NCBI RefSeq assembly: GCF_000815105.2
Contig: NZ_CP010310.2
Coordinates: 434,001-498,000, forward strand
Origin: Pandoraea pulmonicola
GTDB taxonomy: Bacteria; Pseudomonadota; Gammaproteobacteria; Burkholderiales; Burkholderiaceae
DNA length: 64,000 nucleotides
Reading direction: 5' to 3'
Part shown: positions 36,998-46,675 of the stretch, piece by piece
How the letters are laid out: every line of letters starts with the position of its first letter
How positions within the stretch are numbered: position 1 is the first letter of the stretch
The notes under the pieces: generated by a model
The model's database searches: none
Seen by the model: the letters and a program-made list of their open reading frames with translations, nothing else
Told to the model about the DNA's origin: nothing
Translations under genes and position numbers: made by a program

Positions 36998-37603
36998 TCA
37001 GATCCTGCCGTTCTTCAGGCACGCTTCGACTTGCGCGAAGCGATCGAAGCCCCAGAACGGCTCGCCGTCCACGATCACGAACGGCGAGCCGAACACGCCG
37101 CGCGCCATCGCCAGATCGATTTCGGCCTTGAGGTGGTCCTTCGCGGCGGGCGAGTGCATGCCGGTCTCGAGCGCCGCGCCGTCGATGCCGAGGGTCTCGC
37201 CGAGCCTGACCAGTTCCGCCGGCTCGCCGATGTTCACGTCGTCGACGTAGAGCGCGTGGAAGATCGACTTCGCGAATTCGGCCGACAGGTCGCCGCCGCG
37301 ATGGTCCTGCACCCACAGCACGGCGCGCTCGGCGCATTGCGTCGGGATCGGGAAATGCGACGGACGCTTGTAGGCGATGCCGTGAAAGCGCGCGGTGCGC
37401 TCCACGTCGTGCCGCAGGTAGTCGGTCTTGATCGGATGCTGCATCGGGACACCCGTGCCGTTCACCTTGCAGACGATGTCGAGCAGGATCGGGTGCCATG
37501 CGACGCCGCGCCCATGCTTCGAGGCGATGTCGTCGATGCAGGTGCTCGCGAAATACCCATACGGGGATGCGAAGTCGAAATAAAAATCGATGGCGGACGT
37601 CAT
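36998..37603 (-). CDS. 2-hydroxychromene-2-carboxylate isomerase family (DsbA-like fold) protein
   Basis: A kappa-GST/HCCA-isomerase family protein of 201 residues: IDFYFDFASPYGYFASTCIDDIA with the Ser/Pro active-site region, HFPIPTQCAERAVLWVQDH, and ARGVFGSPFVIVDGEPFWGFDRFAQVEACL. Family members are glutathione-dependent isomerases, first described in naphthalene catabolism, but many have no known substrate. GGAG precedes the ATG at 37603. No naphthalene genes are nearby, so HCCA isomerisation itself is doubtful; it may act on a CoA- or glutathione-linked intermediate. Confidence 0.87.
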   Translation of the reverse strand: MTSAIDFYFDFASPYGYFASTCIDDIASKHGRGVAWHPILLDIVCKVNGTGVPMQHPIKTDYLRHDVERTARFHGIAYKRPSHFPIPTQCAERAVLWVQDHRGGDLSAEFAKSIFHALYVDDVNIGEPAELVRLGETLGIDGAALETGMHSPAAKDHLKAEIDLAMARGVFGSPFVIVDGEPFWGFDRFAQVEACLKNGRI

Positions 37604-37801
37604 GTTGGCTCCGTTTCCGAGTGACGTGTCTGGCCCGCGAATCAAAAGATACGGCGGTGTGGCGACAGCTTGTTATTCCGTCGGCGACCGGGCTTCATCG
37701 GCCTGGGCGCGGCTGACTGCGTTCGTGTCCGTGCTCCTATCGTTGCTGCCGTGCGTACGGCTGCTACCGTTCCTGCTGCTCGCGTTCGAGGCTCGCACCG
37801 C

Positions 37802-38479
<678 letters not shown>

Positions 38480-38520
38480 GACGGGGCGTCCAGTTCCGTG
38501 CGAGGGTGAGGTGGTGCCGA

Positions 38521-39705
38521 TCAGACGAGTTCGATGGCCATCGCGGTGGCCTCGCCGCCGCCGATGCAGAGACTCGCCACGCCGCGCTTGCCGCCGGTCT
38601 TGCGCAGCGCACCGATGAGCGTGACCAGGATGCGCGCGCCCGAGGCGCCGATCGGGTGACCGAGCGCGCAGGCGCCGCCGTGGATGTTCACCTTCTCGTG
38701 CGGCAGATTGAATTCGTGCATCGCTGCCATCGTGACGACGGCGAAGGCTTCGTTGATTTCATAGAGGTCGACGTCGTTCGACGACCAGCCGGTTTTCTCG
38801 AACAGCTTGCGCATGGCGCCGACCGGGGCGGTCGTGAACAGCCCCGGCTGCTGCGCGAACGTGCTGTGGCCGGCGATGCGTGCGAGTGGCGCGAGGCCCA
38901 GGCGTTTGGCGGTCGATTCGCGCATGAGCACGAGCGCGGCGGCGCCGTCGGAAATCGACGACGAATTGGCGGCGGTGACCGTGCCGTCCTTGCGGAAGGC
39001 GGCCTTGAGCGTTGGAATCTTCTCGGGGTTGGCCTTGAACGGTTGTTCGTCCTGCCCGACCACGGTATCGCCCTTGCGGCCCGGCACCGTCACGGCGGTG
39101 ATTTCCCAGTCGAACGAACCGTCTTTCGCGGCGTTTTGCGCACGCTCGAGCGAGGCGATGGCGAAGGCGTCCTGTGCTTCGCGCGTGAAGGCGTAGCGGT
39201 CGGCGCACTCTTCGGCGAAGGTGCCCATCAGGCGGCCCTTGTCGTAGGCGTCTTCCAGCCCGTCGAGGAACATATGGTCGATGACCTGGCCGTGGCCCAT
39301 GCGCATGCCGGCGCGGGCCTTGGGCAGCAGGTAGGGCGCGTTGCTCATGCTTTCCATGCCGCCGGCGACGATCACGTCGGCGCTGCCGGCGGCGAGCATG
39401 TCGTGCGCGAACATGGCGGCGCGCATGCCCGAGCCGCACATCTTGTTCACGGTGGTGGCGCCAGCGCCGAGCGGCAGCCCCGCGCCGAGCGCGGCCTGAC
39501 GCGCGGGGGCCTGTCCCTGGCCGGCGGGCAGCACGCAGCCCATCACGACTTCATCGACCTGTTCCGGCTTGAGGCCGGCACGCTCGACGGCGGCGCGAAT
39601 GGCGGCCGCGCCCAGTTGCGGCGCGGCGACCTCGCCGAACACTCCCTGCAGGCCGCCCATCGGCGTGCGCGCGGCGGAAACGATAACGATCGGGTCTTGT
39701 TGCAT
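38521..39705 (-). CDS. Acetyl-CoA acetyltransferase (thiolase II)
   Basis: Biosynthetic/degradative thiolase interconverting acetoacetyl-CoA and two acetyl-CoA. It has 394 residues. The acyl-accepting Cys90 is in TTVNKMCGSGMRA, then GGMESMSNAPYLL, NEAFAVV, the base His in NIHGGACALGHPIGASGARIL and the second Cys in ASLCIGGGEATAMAIE. CAGGAGA precedes the ATG at 39705. In the leucine pathway it would split acetoacetyl-CoA after activation of acetoacetate; the CoA-transferase for that step is not in the window. Confidence 0.95.
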   Translation of the reverse strand: MQQDPIVIVSAARTPMGGLQGVFGEVAAPQLGAAAIRAAVERAGLKPEQVDEVVMGCVLPAGQGQAPARQAALGAGLPLGAGATTVNKMCGSGMRAAMFAHDMLAAGSADVIVAGGMESMSNAPYLLPKARAGMRMGHGQVIDHMFLDGLEDAYDKGRLMGTFAEECADRYAFTREAQDAFAIASLERAQNAAKDGSFDWEITAVTVPGRKGDTVVGQDEQPFKANPEKIPTLKAAFRKDGTVTAANSSSISDGAAALVLMRESTAKRLGLAPLARIAGHSTFAQQPGLFTTAPVGAMRKLFEKTGWSSNDVDLYEINEAFAVVTMAAMHEFNLPHEKVNIHGGACALGHPIGASGARILVTLIGALRKTGGKRGVASLCIGGGEATAMAIELV

Positions 39706-39859
39706 GGCAGTCTCCTGTGATCGGTTGACGATGCCGGCGGCGCGTCGTCGGGACGAGCTCGCCAGCCTCGGAATTTCCAAAGTTTCAATCCTTCATCGTC
39801 CACACGTGCCGCAGGAGTGTCCGGCCCCGTCGGAGAGAGGGCCGGACGATGCCCGCGGG

Positions 39860-40540
39860 TCAGGCGCGTGGGTGACGCAATTCGGCTATCTCCGCGACAC
39901 AGCGCGCATAGACGCGCGGCAGGGCGTCGAGGCTGTTGACCGACATGCGCAGATCGCGCACCAGTCCGTCGCGCAGGCCGTACACCCAGCCGTGCACCGT
40001 GACGGGCTGGTTGCGGGCCCACGCGTCGCGCAAAACCGTCGTATGGCAGATATTGACGACCTGCTCGATGGCGTTGAGCTCGCACAGGCGATCATGGCAA
40101 GCTTCGCGCGAGGGCAGGGCGTCGATCTGCTCGATGTGGCGCTCGTAGACGTCACGCACGTGGCGCAGCCAGTTGTCGACGAGGCCCATCTTCGCGCCGT
40201 CGAGGGCGGCGCCCACGCCGCCACAGCCGTAGTGGCCGACCACCATGATGTGGCGGACCTTCAGGACTTCGACGGCGAATTGCAAAACCGACAGGCAGTT
40301 CAGATCGCTGTGCACCACCACGTTGGCGATATTGCGGTGGACGAACACCTCGCCCGGGGCCAGGCCGGTGATCTGGTTGGCGGGCACGCGCGAATCCGAG
40401 CAGCCGATCCAGAGATATTCCGGCGCCTGTTGCTTGGCCAGCCGTTCGAAAAACTCGGGATCCTCCGCGTTCACGCTGGCGACCCAGGCGCGGTTGTTGT
40501 CGAGCAGATGGATGAGAGGTTGGTCTTTGTCTTCGGTCAT
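39860..40540 (-). CDS. can: Beta-class carbonic anhydrase
   Basis: Zinc enzyme hydrating CO2 to bicarbonate. It has 226 residues with zinc ligands C47 (LWIGCSDSRVPAN), H103 and C106 (VGHYGCGGVGAAL) and the Asp49/Arg51 dyad. It closely resembles E. coli Can in length. Bicarbonate is the carboxyl donor of the biotin carboxylase LiuDB encoded in the same block, so supplying HCO3- is a reasonable role here, though this is inference and Can is also generally needed in air. Confidence 0.95.
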   Translation of the reverse strand: MTEDKDQPLIHLLDNNRAWVASVNAEDPEFFERLAKQQAPEYLWIGCSDSRVPANQITGLAPGEVFVHRNIANVVVHSDLNCLSVLQFAVEVLKVRHIMVVGHYGCGGVGAALDGAKMGLVDNWLRHVRDVYERHIEQIDALPSREACHDRLCELNAIEQVVNICHTTVLRDAWARNQPVTVHGWVYGLRDGLVRDLRMSVNSLDALPRVYARCVAEIAELRHPRA

Positions 40541-40588
40541 GATCGTGTCATCCGGCGTGGGTGTCGTGCGCTGGGATGCGTCGAGCGC

Positions 40589-42409
40589 TCAGGCCGCCGC
40601 CGCGCGCGGTGGCGTGGCGTCCATGGCGGCCGTGGCGCCGTGCCCGGCGCCGTAGCGGTTGACGAATCGAAGCGAGACATCGTACGGATAGAAGTCGTGC
40701 ATCTGTCCGGCTCGCACCCGGTCCTGGTAGTTCTGCCACAGGCCCGGATCGAAGAAATCCGGATGATGCTGGCTCAGATAGCGCCGCACGCGCGCGTCTC
40801 CCGTCAGGAACGTCTCGAACGTCTGTGGAAACACGTCGCGCGGGCCTACACGGTACCAGACTTCCCCCGACATCGCCTCTTCTTCGTTACGGGGTTCCGG
40901 CACCTTCCGGATGTGGCAATCCGTCAGATATTCCAGTTCGTCGTAATCGTAGAAGACCACGCGGCCATGGCGCGTCACACCGAAATTCTTATAGAGCATG
41001 TCGCCCGGGAAGATGTTCGCCGCCAACAACTCCTTCACCGCGTTGCCGTATTCGCGCATGGCGTGCTCGACCTGCGCATCCGTGGCCGTCTGCAGCCACA
41101 GGTTGAGCGGCGTCATGCGGCGTTCGATATAGCAGTGGCGGATCACGAGGGCGTCGCCATCGACTTCCAGCAGCGAGGGCACTTCGGCGCGCAACTGGGC
41201 GAGCAGGGCGTCGTCGAAGCGCGAGAGCGGGAAGGCCACGCTGGAGAATTCCAGCGTATCGGCCATCCGGCCCACACGATCATGCTGCTTGACCATCAGG
41301 TACTTGGCCTTCACCTGTTCGCGCGTCGTCTCCTTGGGCGGTGCGAAGCGCTCGCGAATCAGCTTGAAGACGTACGGATACGAGGGCAGGGTGAACACCA
41401 GCATCACCAGCCCGGGAATGCCCGGGGCCAGCACGAACTTGTCGCTCGAGTGCTTCAGGTGATGCAGAAAATCGCGATAGAACAGATTCTTGCCGTGCTT
41501 TTGCAGGCCGACGGACGTGTAGATCTCCGCCTTCGGCTTGCCCGGCATGATCGTGCGCAGGAAGTGCACGTAAGCCGACGGCACCTCCATGTCGACCATG
41601 AAATACGCATGCGTGAAACTGAAGATCACGCGCAACTGATCGCGGCGAAGCAGTGCGGCGTCGAGTGCGAGCTGGCCGTTCGCGTCGTGCATGATCGAGA
41701 TGGCGAGCGGCGTGGTCGTGTCGCCGTTCACGATGCGCCCGACGATGTACGCCGCCTTGTTGCGGAAGAACAGCGACGAGAGCACGTGAATCTGGAAATT
41801 CGGCGCGGGTTCGAAGTCGGCGCCGAAGGCATCCTCGAAGGCGCGCATCACATAGCCGACGTCGCGCGACAGATCCGCGAACGCTCGCCTGAGCTGAAAA
41901 TTCGTGACGATGCGAGCGAGCGTGGCCGCCATGCCGTCCTGCGTCGGGTAATAGACGCGGTACGTCGGTCTGGCGGCGGGGGCGTCGTTCTCGATGTACT
42001 CCGTGGCCACGGCCGGGCGCACGAAGATAAAGCGATTGTTGAAATACGAGCGGTGCAGGATCTTGCAGCACACGGAGTTGAAGAACGTTTCCGCGAGCTC
42101 CGGTTGGCGATGCTCCGTGAGCAGGCCGATGTAGTGCAGCTTGACCTGACGCCAGACCTCGTCGTCGAGCGATTGTGCGTCGAACTCGTCTTCCAGCGTT
42201 ACGATGCACTCGCGCACGCGCTCGTCGTAATAGGCGATGCGATCGCGCTGGAGCTTCTGAATGCCCATGAAGTCACCCGCCTCGAAACAGGCCTGCGCCG
42301 CGACACACACCTCGCGGAAGATGCGGTAATGCTTGTCGAAGCCGTCCAGCATCGTGCGGGCGACGTCGAAAGCAAACTGCGACGACAGGAGTTTCGGGAA
42401 GTGATTCAT
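40589..42409 (-). CDS. aceK: Isocitrate dehydrogenase kinase/phosphatase
   Basis: Bifunctional enzyme that phosphorylates isocitrate dehydrogenase to send isocitrate into the glyoxylate bypass, and reverses this. It has 606 residues. Family signs are [27 protein letters not shown], the regulatory-domain stretches, and the kinase-type loop [41 protein letters not shown], with catalytic Asp residues in FYDYDE. It is placed between liuA and the carbonic anhydrase in a leucine/isovalerate block. As leucine gives only acetyl-CoA and acetoacetate, growth on it requires the bypass, which explains the grouping. Confidence 0.97.
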   Translation of the reverse strand: MNHFPKLLSSQFAFDVARTMLDGFDKHYRIFREVCVAAQACFEAGDFMGIQKLQRDRIAYYDERVRECIVTLEDEFDAQSLDDEVWRQVKLHYIGLLTEHRQPELAETFFNSVCCKILHRSYFNNRFIFVRPAVATEYIENDAPAARPTYRVYYPTQDGMAATLARIVTNFQLRRAFADLSRDVGYVMRAFEDAFGADFEPAPNFQIHVLSSLFFRNKAAYIVGRIVNGDTTTPLAISIMHDANGQLALDAALLRRDQLRVIFSFTHAYFMVDMEVPSAYVHFLRTIMPGKPKAEIYTSVGLQKHGKNLFYRDFLHHLKHSSDKFVLAPGIPGLVMLVFTLPSYPYVFKLIRERFAPPKETTREQVKAKYLMVKQHDRVGRMADTLEFSSVAFPLSRFDDALLAQLRAEVPSLLEVDGDALVIRHCYIERRMTPLNLWLQTATDAQVEHAMREYGNAVKELLAANIFPGDMLYKNFGVTRHGRVVFYDYDELEYLTDCHIRKVPEPRNEEEAMSGEVWYRVGPRDVFPQTFETFLTGDARVRRYLSQHHPDFFDPGLWQNYQDRVRAGQMHDFYPYDVSLRFVNRYGAGHGATAAMDATPPRAAAA

Positions 42410-42512
42410 ACCGGTCGGAGCGGCCTGGGGCGGGGCGCGGTGGCGGTCATCGGTCGATTGTAGCGCCGCGACCCGCGCCCGTTGGCTCGTCTCGTATCTC
42501 GTATGGCGTCGA

Positions 42513-43694
42513 TTACATCGTTTCCGCGAACAGTTCGCGGCCGATCAGCATGCGGCGGATTTCCGAGGTGCCGGCGCCGATCTCGTAGAGCTTCGCGTCG
42601 CGCCACAGGCGACCGACCGGATACTCGTTGATATAGCCATTGCCGCCCAGGATCTGGATCGCTTCGCCGGCCATCCACGTGGCCTTTTCCGCCGTGTAGA
42701 GAATCACGCCGGCGCAGTCCTTGCGCACCTGACGCACGTGATCGCTGCCGAGCGAATCGAGCTGACGGCCCACCGCGTACAGATAGGCGCGGCTTGCCTG
42801 CAGGATCGTGTACATGTCCGCCACCTTGCCCTGGATGAGCTGGAACTCGCCGATCGACTGGCCGAACTGCTTACGGTCGTGGATATACGGCACCACCACG
42901 TCCATGGCGGCCTGCATGATGCCGAGCGGGCCGCCGGCGAGCACGGCGCGCTCGTAGTCCAGACCGCTCATGAGCACCTTCACGCCGCCGCCGACCTGGC
43001 CGAGCACATTATCTTCCGGCACTTCCACGTTCTCGAACACCAGTTCACCCGTGTGCGAGCCGCGCATGCCGAGCTTGTCGAGCTTCTGCGCGACCGAGAA
43101 GCCCTTCATGCCCTTTTCCACGATGAACGCCGTCATGCCGCGCGCGCCCGCTTCCAGATCCGTCTTGCCGTAGACTACCAGCGTGTCGCAGTCCGGGCCG
43201 TTCGTGATCCACATCTTCGTGCCGTTGAGCACATAGCGGTCGCCGCGCTTCTCCGCGCGCAGCTTCATGCTGACCACGTCCGAGCCCGCGTTCGGCTCGC
43301 TCATCGCGAGTGCGCCGACGTGTTCGCCCGAAACCAGCTTCGGCAGATACTTCACCTTTTGCGCGGCCGTGCCGTTGCGGTGAATCTGGTTCACGCACAG
43401 GTTCGAGTGAGCGCCGTAGGACAGGCCGACCGACGCCGAGGCGCGCGAGATTTCCTCCATCGCGATCATGTGCGCGAGGTAGCCCATATTCGCGCCGCCG
43501 TACTCTTCCGAGACCGTCATGCCGAGCACGCCGAGCTCGCCCATCTTGCGCCAGAGGTCCATCGGGAACTGGTCGGTGCGATCCACTTCGGCGGCGCGCG
43601 GGGCGATTTCCTTGGCGGCGAAGTTCGCCACCGATTCACGCAGCATGTCGAGGTCTTCGCCGAGCATGAAGTTGAGGCCGGGCAGCATAGTCAT
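42513..43694 (-). CDS. liuA: Isovaleryl-CoA dehydrogenase
   Basis: FAD enzyme oxidising isovaleryl-CoA to 3-methylcrotonyl-CoA and passing electrons to ETF. It has 393 residues in the acyl-CoA dehydrogenase fold: [45 protein letters not shown], then [22 protein letters not shown]. Glu248 in [18 protein letters not shown] is at the position used as catalytic base by isovaleryl-CoA dehydrogenases, unlike the C-terminal Glu of straight-chain enzymes. The end [42 protein letters not shown] is typical. It is 109 bp after the hotdog thioesterase and before aceK. Confidence 0.97.
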   Translation of the reverse strand: MTMLPGLNFMLGEDLDMLRESVANFAAKEIAPRAAEVDRTDQFPMDLWRKMGELGVLGMTVSEEYGGANMGYLAHMIAMEEISRASASVGLSYGAHSNLCVNQIHRNGTAAQKVKYLPKLVSGEHVGALAMSEPNAGSDVVSMKLRAEKRGDRYVLNGTKMWITNGPDCDTLVVYGKTDLEAGARGMTAFIVEKGMKGFSVAQKLDKLGMRGSHTGELVFENVEVPEDNVLGQVGGGVKVLMSGLDYERAVLAGGPLGIMQAAMDVVVPYIHDRKQFGQSIGEFQLIQGKVADMYTILQASRAYLYAVGRQLDSLGSDHVRQVRKDCAGVILYTAEKATWMAGEAIQILGGNGYINEYPVGRLWRDAKLYEIGAGTSEIRRMLIGRELFAETM

Positions 43695-43803
43695 GACACA
43701 GTCTCCAGAGGGCGGCGCGTGGCGTGGCGCCCGCGCGTATGTTCGATGGTGAAGCGAAAAAAGCGTTGATTCGATGAATTCGGTGAAGTGAGGCTGGCGA
43801 TGC

Positions 43804-44268
43804 CTAGCGCGAGGGTGTCGACGGCAGCACGAACAGCGTTTGTTGCATGAGAGCGCACAGCGTCCACTTGCCGTTTTCGATGGCGAACAGTTCGGCGGTG
43901 GTGACGATGAGCGTGCGTCCGGCCTTGACGACCTGGCCGCGTCCGACCAGTGTATCGCCCTTGCCGGGTGCGAGAATGTTCAGCTTGTACTCGGCGGTGA
44001 CCAGTTCCTGTTCGGGGGAAATGCGTGTGTATCCGGCGTAGCCGCCTGCCGAATCCGCGATGGCGCCAATGACGCCGCCGTGGAAAAAGCCGTGTTGTTG
44101 ATTGACCTTGTCGGAGAAGGGCAGCGAGATCTCGCAGTGGCCGTCGGCCAGATGCGTGAGTTGCGCGCCCCAATGTGTCATGACGCCCTGGCTGTCGAAG
44201 CTGGCGCGAATTTTCGCGGCGATGGCGTCATCGAGCGGTGCGGCATGAGAGACGGGGACGGTGACCAT
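43804..44268 (-). CDS. PaaI-type hotdog thioesterase, 154 aa
   Basis: A 4HBT/PaaI-family acyl-CoA thioesterase: [45 protein letters not shown] followed by [38 protein letters not shown]. The [12 protein letters not shown] segment carries the active-site region. It is the first gene of the leucine block and begins ~37 bp after the 30-bp palindrome. ATG 44268 is taken as the start; a GTG at 44283 is an alternative. It could release CoA when branched acyl-CoA or aromatic-CoA builds up; the substrate is not known. Confidence 0.88.
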   Translation of the reverse strand: MVTVPVSHAAPLDDAIAAKIRASFDSQGVMTHWGAQLTHLADGHCEISLPFSDKVNQQHGFFHGGVIGAIADSAGGYAGYTRISPEQELVTAEYKLNILAPGKGDTLVGRGQVVKAGRTLIVTTAELFAIENGKWTLCALMQQTLFVLPSTPSR

Positions 44269-44304
44269 GGCGACAAGGTTCACAAAAACACGAGTGTCGA
44301 GATA

Positions 44305-44334
44305 TTACTTTACGTTTACGTAAACGTAAAGTAA
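44305..44334 (-). promoter_or_regulatory. LiuR-type operator/promoter: perfect 30-bp palindrome
   Basis: A perfect inverted repeat of 30 bp; half-site TTACTTTACGTTTAC, then its complement. On the minus strand it contains TTTACG, a 17-bp gap and TAATAT (44307-44302), a plausible -35/-10 pair inside the palindrome. MerR-family activators/repressors bind between these elements. It lies 37-66 bp upstream of the first gene of the leucine block. Confidence 0.8.
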
Positions 44335-44633
44335 GGACTTTCCAGGGGAGAGAAAGGAAGCGCTTTGCGCGGGAGACGGGATGCAAGCGGGGGTCTTACG
44401 ACGATTGGGAAAGAGGGCGACGTGTTGGGCGGTGATCCGTTTGCGACAGCGGCGGGACAAAAGACAGGTTGGGTGGGCGACGGGTGGGAGAAGTGGCGAG
44501 GGAGCGGAGTATGCGGGTGGTGTAAATGGGCGATGGATGGGCGGGGATTACCGCTGCCCTGTCGTAGCGACTTTCAGGTGGAGCCTAGACAGGGTAGTGG
44601 TGATCCCCGCGGCCCTGGGGGTATGAGAGGGTG
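44335..44633. other. G-rich gene-free region between operator and IS
   Basis: ~300 bp with no supportable gene. The plus strand carries many runs of three to seven G (GGGCGACGGGTGGGAGAAG, GAGGGAGCGGAG, AGAGGGTGGGGGGG) and so could form quadruplexes. The IS inserted at its right-hand G run. Confidence 0.45.
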
Positions 44634-44656
44634 GGGGGGTGCCCCTATGTAATTAG

Positions 44657-45862
44657 TCAAGCACTAGGGGCGGTTTTCGGTTGATAAAAAGTGCCGTCGC
44701 GCAGCATGGCAAAGAGCACGTCGCAGCGCCGGCGAGCCAGCGCGATAAGTGCCTGGTTGTGGCGCTTGCCCTGCTGGATCTTTCGGCTGTAGTAGGCGCG
44801 TGAGATCGGGTCTCGCAGGGCGGCAAAGGCTGAGAGAAACAAGGCGCGTTTGAGTACCTTGTTGCCACGCCGGGAGGGGTGTTCGCCTCGAATCGAGGAA
44901 CCAGAGCGCCGGGTGACCGGCGCGAGACCCGCATACGCGGCCAGATGGGCGGCCGAGGCAAAGGCCTTGTGCGCCACCTCGGTCAGGAGTCGTGCTGCGG
45001 TCCTGAGCCCGACTCCGGGCATGCTACTCAGGACCGGCCAAAGAGGGTTGCTTTGCACCAGGCGCTCGACTTCGGCGGCAATCTCGTCGCGTTGCTTGCG
45101 TAGGGCTGCTAGTTGCTGGGCCAGACGCGGCATGACCAGCGTGGCGGCATGAGTACCAGGCACGACTACGGTTTGTTCGGTAAGCGCCTGCGCGATGTCA
45201 GCGGCCAGGCTCTTGCCAATGCGTGGTGCGAGCTTGATCAGGCGATTCGCCAGCGTTTTTTGGCCCGCGGCCGTCAGTGCTGCAGGCGAGGGGTAGCGCT
45301 CAAGCAGATCAAGCACGGCGGGGTGATCCAGGCGAGGCCCGAGCACGCGCTCGAGCGCGGGATGAATCTGCGTGAGTAAGCCGCGAATGCGGTTGCTGGT
45401 TTGATTGACTTGGGCGGCCAGATCATCGTCGAAGCCGCACAGCATGGTCAGCTCGGCGAGCGGCTCATCGGCCAGCCGCAGCGAGCGCAGCGTATGCGGC
45501 ATGGAGCGCGCGGCTTCGGCGATGACGGCGGCGTCACGTGCATCGGTCTTGGCTTCGCCGGCGTGCAGGTCAGCGATGCGGCGCATGGCCAGGCCGGGTA
45601 AGTAGGCGACGAGTGCACCGGCGTCTTGGGCGACGGCGAGCGGCAGCGCGCCAATGGTGGCGGGCTGATCGACGACGAACAGAAGTCGGCCGTGCACCTT
45701 GAGCTCATTGATGAGGGCTCGCAGCTGTGTCTCATCGTTAGGCAGGGCCTTGTTGTAGAGGCGACGGCCGTTGCGATCGAGGGCCACGGCATGGTGGTGG
45801 CCTTTGCCGACGTCGACGCCGATGAAGACATCGACGGCGTCATGAAGAGGAAAGTTTTGCAT
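44657..45862 (-). CDS. IS110-family transposase, 401 aa
   Basis: DEDD-type recombinase with an N-terminal RuvC-like domain (Asp17 in VFIGVDVGKGHHHAVALD; further acidic residues in FVVDQPA and AKTDARDAAVIAEAAR) and a C-terminal Transposase_20 domain (SMPGVGLRTAARLLTEVAHKAFASAAHLAAYAGLAPVTRRSGSS), where the serine nucleophile of this family lies. It has 401 residues from ATG 45862; the frame extends upstream into the non-coding end but that part is unlikely to be translated. The copy is intact. Every residue shared with the copy at 62.8 kb is identical, so the element has moved recently. Confidence 0.93.
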   Translation of the reverse strand: MQNFPLHDAVDVFIGVDVGKGHHHAVALDRNGRRLYNKALPNDETQLRALINELKVHGRLLFVVDQPATIGALPLAVAQDAGALVAYLPGLAMRRIADLHAGEAKTDARDAAVIAEAARSMPHTLRSLRLADEPLAELTMLCGFDDDLAAQVNQTSNRIRGLLTQIHPALERVLGPRLDHPAVLDLLERYPSPAALTAAGQKTLANRLIKLAPRIGKSLAADIAQALTEQTVVVPGTHAATLVMPRLAQQLAALRKQRDEIAAEVERLVQSNPLWPVLSSMPGVGLRTAARLLTEVAHKAFASAAHLAAYAGLAPVTRRSGSSIRGEHPSRRGNKVLKRALFLSAFAALRDPISRAYYSRKIQQGKRHNQALIALARRRCDVLFAMLRDGTFYQPKTAPSA

Positions 45863-46091
45863 TGCAGTTTGCTCAAATGACGAATTGGCCTGCAAAAACC
45901 ATGGTGGCAAGTCTCGGCATCCACGTTACGGACGGCATCGGAAAATCCCGAGCCAAACCCCTATTAGCGATCACCAGCCACCCACCAGCCCCGGTGACAA
46001 CACCCCCCGGATCATGACTGCGACTGGGGGACTTAATCATGCCGGGCCTGGCTGGCCAAAACCTCAATTATCGAGGTGCGAACATAGTAAC
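45863..46091 (-). ncRNA. Putative bridge RNA region of the IS110 element
   Basis: In IS110-group elements, the non-coding DNA upstream of the recombinase is transcribed into a structured bridge RNA that pairs with target and donor DNA. This 229-bp stretch is the right size and place. Visible folding includes ACCTC...GAGGT at 46061-46077 and GGCCAGCCAGGCC near 46045-46057. RNA ends and guide loops are not determined. The copy at 62.8 kb lies partly outside the window. Confidence 0.5.
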
Positions 46092-46146
46092 GGGGGGTGA
46101 AGCGGGAGGTGGTGTGTCGTCACGCCGAAGCCGCGTGAGTGTCAAC

Positions 46147-46202
46147 GCATCAATGCATCAATGCATCAATGCATCAACGCATCAACGCATCAATGCATCA
46201 GT
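46147..46202. repeat. Seven 8-bp tandem repeats (GCATCAAT)
   Basis: Units GCATCAAT x3, GCATCAAC x2, GCATCAAT, GCATCAGT. They overlap the last codons and stop of liuR on the minus strand, between that gene and the IS. Not a CRISPR: units are contiguous with no spacers. Confidence 0.95.
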
Positions 46203-46635
46203 GCGAAGGCGCAGTCGCCTTGCCGAGTCGCGAGACGACCGGCGGGGCTGCTTCGCCGGCGGCTTCGAGTAATGCGAGGCATTGTGCTTCGTGCTGCGAG
46301 ACCTCGTCGAGTGTGGCATGGAGGTCTTCGAGTTGTTGCTCGAGCACCTGGCGGTGTTGCGACAGCGTCTCGAGGAATACCTTGAGTTGCGGCACCGTAT
46401 CCTTGGGCGATTCGTACAGGTCGAGGATCGTCTTGATCTCGGAGAGTGTGAGCCCGAGGCGTTTGCCGCGCAGCGTCAGCTTGAGGCGCGTACGGTCCTG
46501 CCCTGTGTAGACGCGATGGCGTCCGCCCGGACCCTCGCGGGCCGGCGTGAGCAGGCCCTGATCCTCGTAGAAGCGGATCGCGCGGGGCGTGATGTCGAAC
46601 TCGCGCGCGAGATCGGTGATCGTGTATGTGAGCAT
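46198..46635 (-). CDS. liuR: MerR-family regulator of leucine/isovalerate catabolism (LiuR)
   Basis: MerR-type winged helix at the N-terminus (TITDLAREFDITPRAIRFYEDQGLLTPAREGPGGRHRVY), followed by the dimerisation coiled coil (residues ~80-125). There are no Cys metal ligands in the effector end. The sequence is close to LiuR/IvdR proteins, which control isovaleryl-CoA dehydrogenase operons. It has 145 residues from ATG 46635; a longer in-frame extension has no support. A LiuR-type site lies 41 bp upstream, suggesting autoregulation, and the leucine block with its palindrome is just beyond the IS. The effector is unproven. Confidence 0.9.
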   Translation of the reverse strand: MLTYTITDLAREFDITPRAIRFYEDQGLLTPAREGPGGRHRVYTGQDRTRLKLTLRGKRLGLTLSEIKTILDLYESPKDTVPQLKVFLETLSQHRQVLEQQLEDLHATLDEVSQHEAQCLALLEAAGEAAPPVVSRLGKATAPSH

Positions 46636-46675
46636 CGGGTTAGGCAGGTGCTTGCCATTACAGATAGAATTGCCG

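Larger units (their letters stand above)
44634..46099 (-). mobile_element. IS110-family insertion sequence, complete copy
   Basis: About 1.46 kb. The inner edges were inferred from GGGGGGTG at 44634-44641 and again at 46092-46099; the same octamer starts the second copy at 62830. Only ~15 bp lie after the transposase stop, while ~230 bp lie upstream of its start, the layout of the IS110 group (rather than IS1111), in which the upstream region encodes the bridge RNA. There are no long terminal inverted repeats. The exact boundaries within the octamer cannot be fixed. Confidence 0.85.

Noticed and set aside
44365..44652. A 95-codon plus-strand frame in the G-rich region
   Set aside because: Gly/Trp/Arg-rich translation of G runs, no ribosome binding site, and interrupted by the IS boundary.
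46147..46202. Short regular repeats considered as a CRISPR array
   Set aside because: Units of 8 bp are contiguous, without spacers, and no cas gene is present. The hexamer repeat at 23061-23090 was rejected for the same reason.
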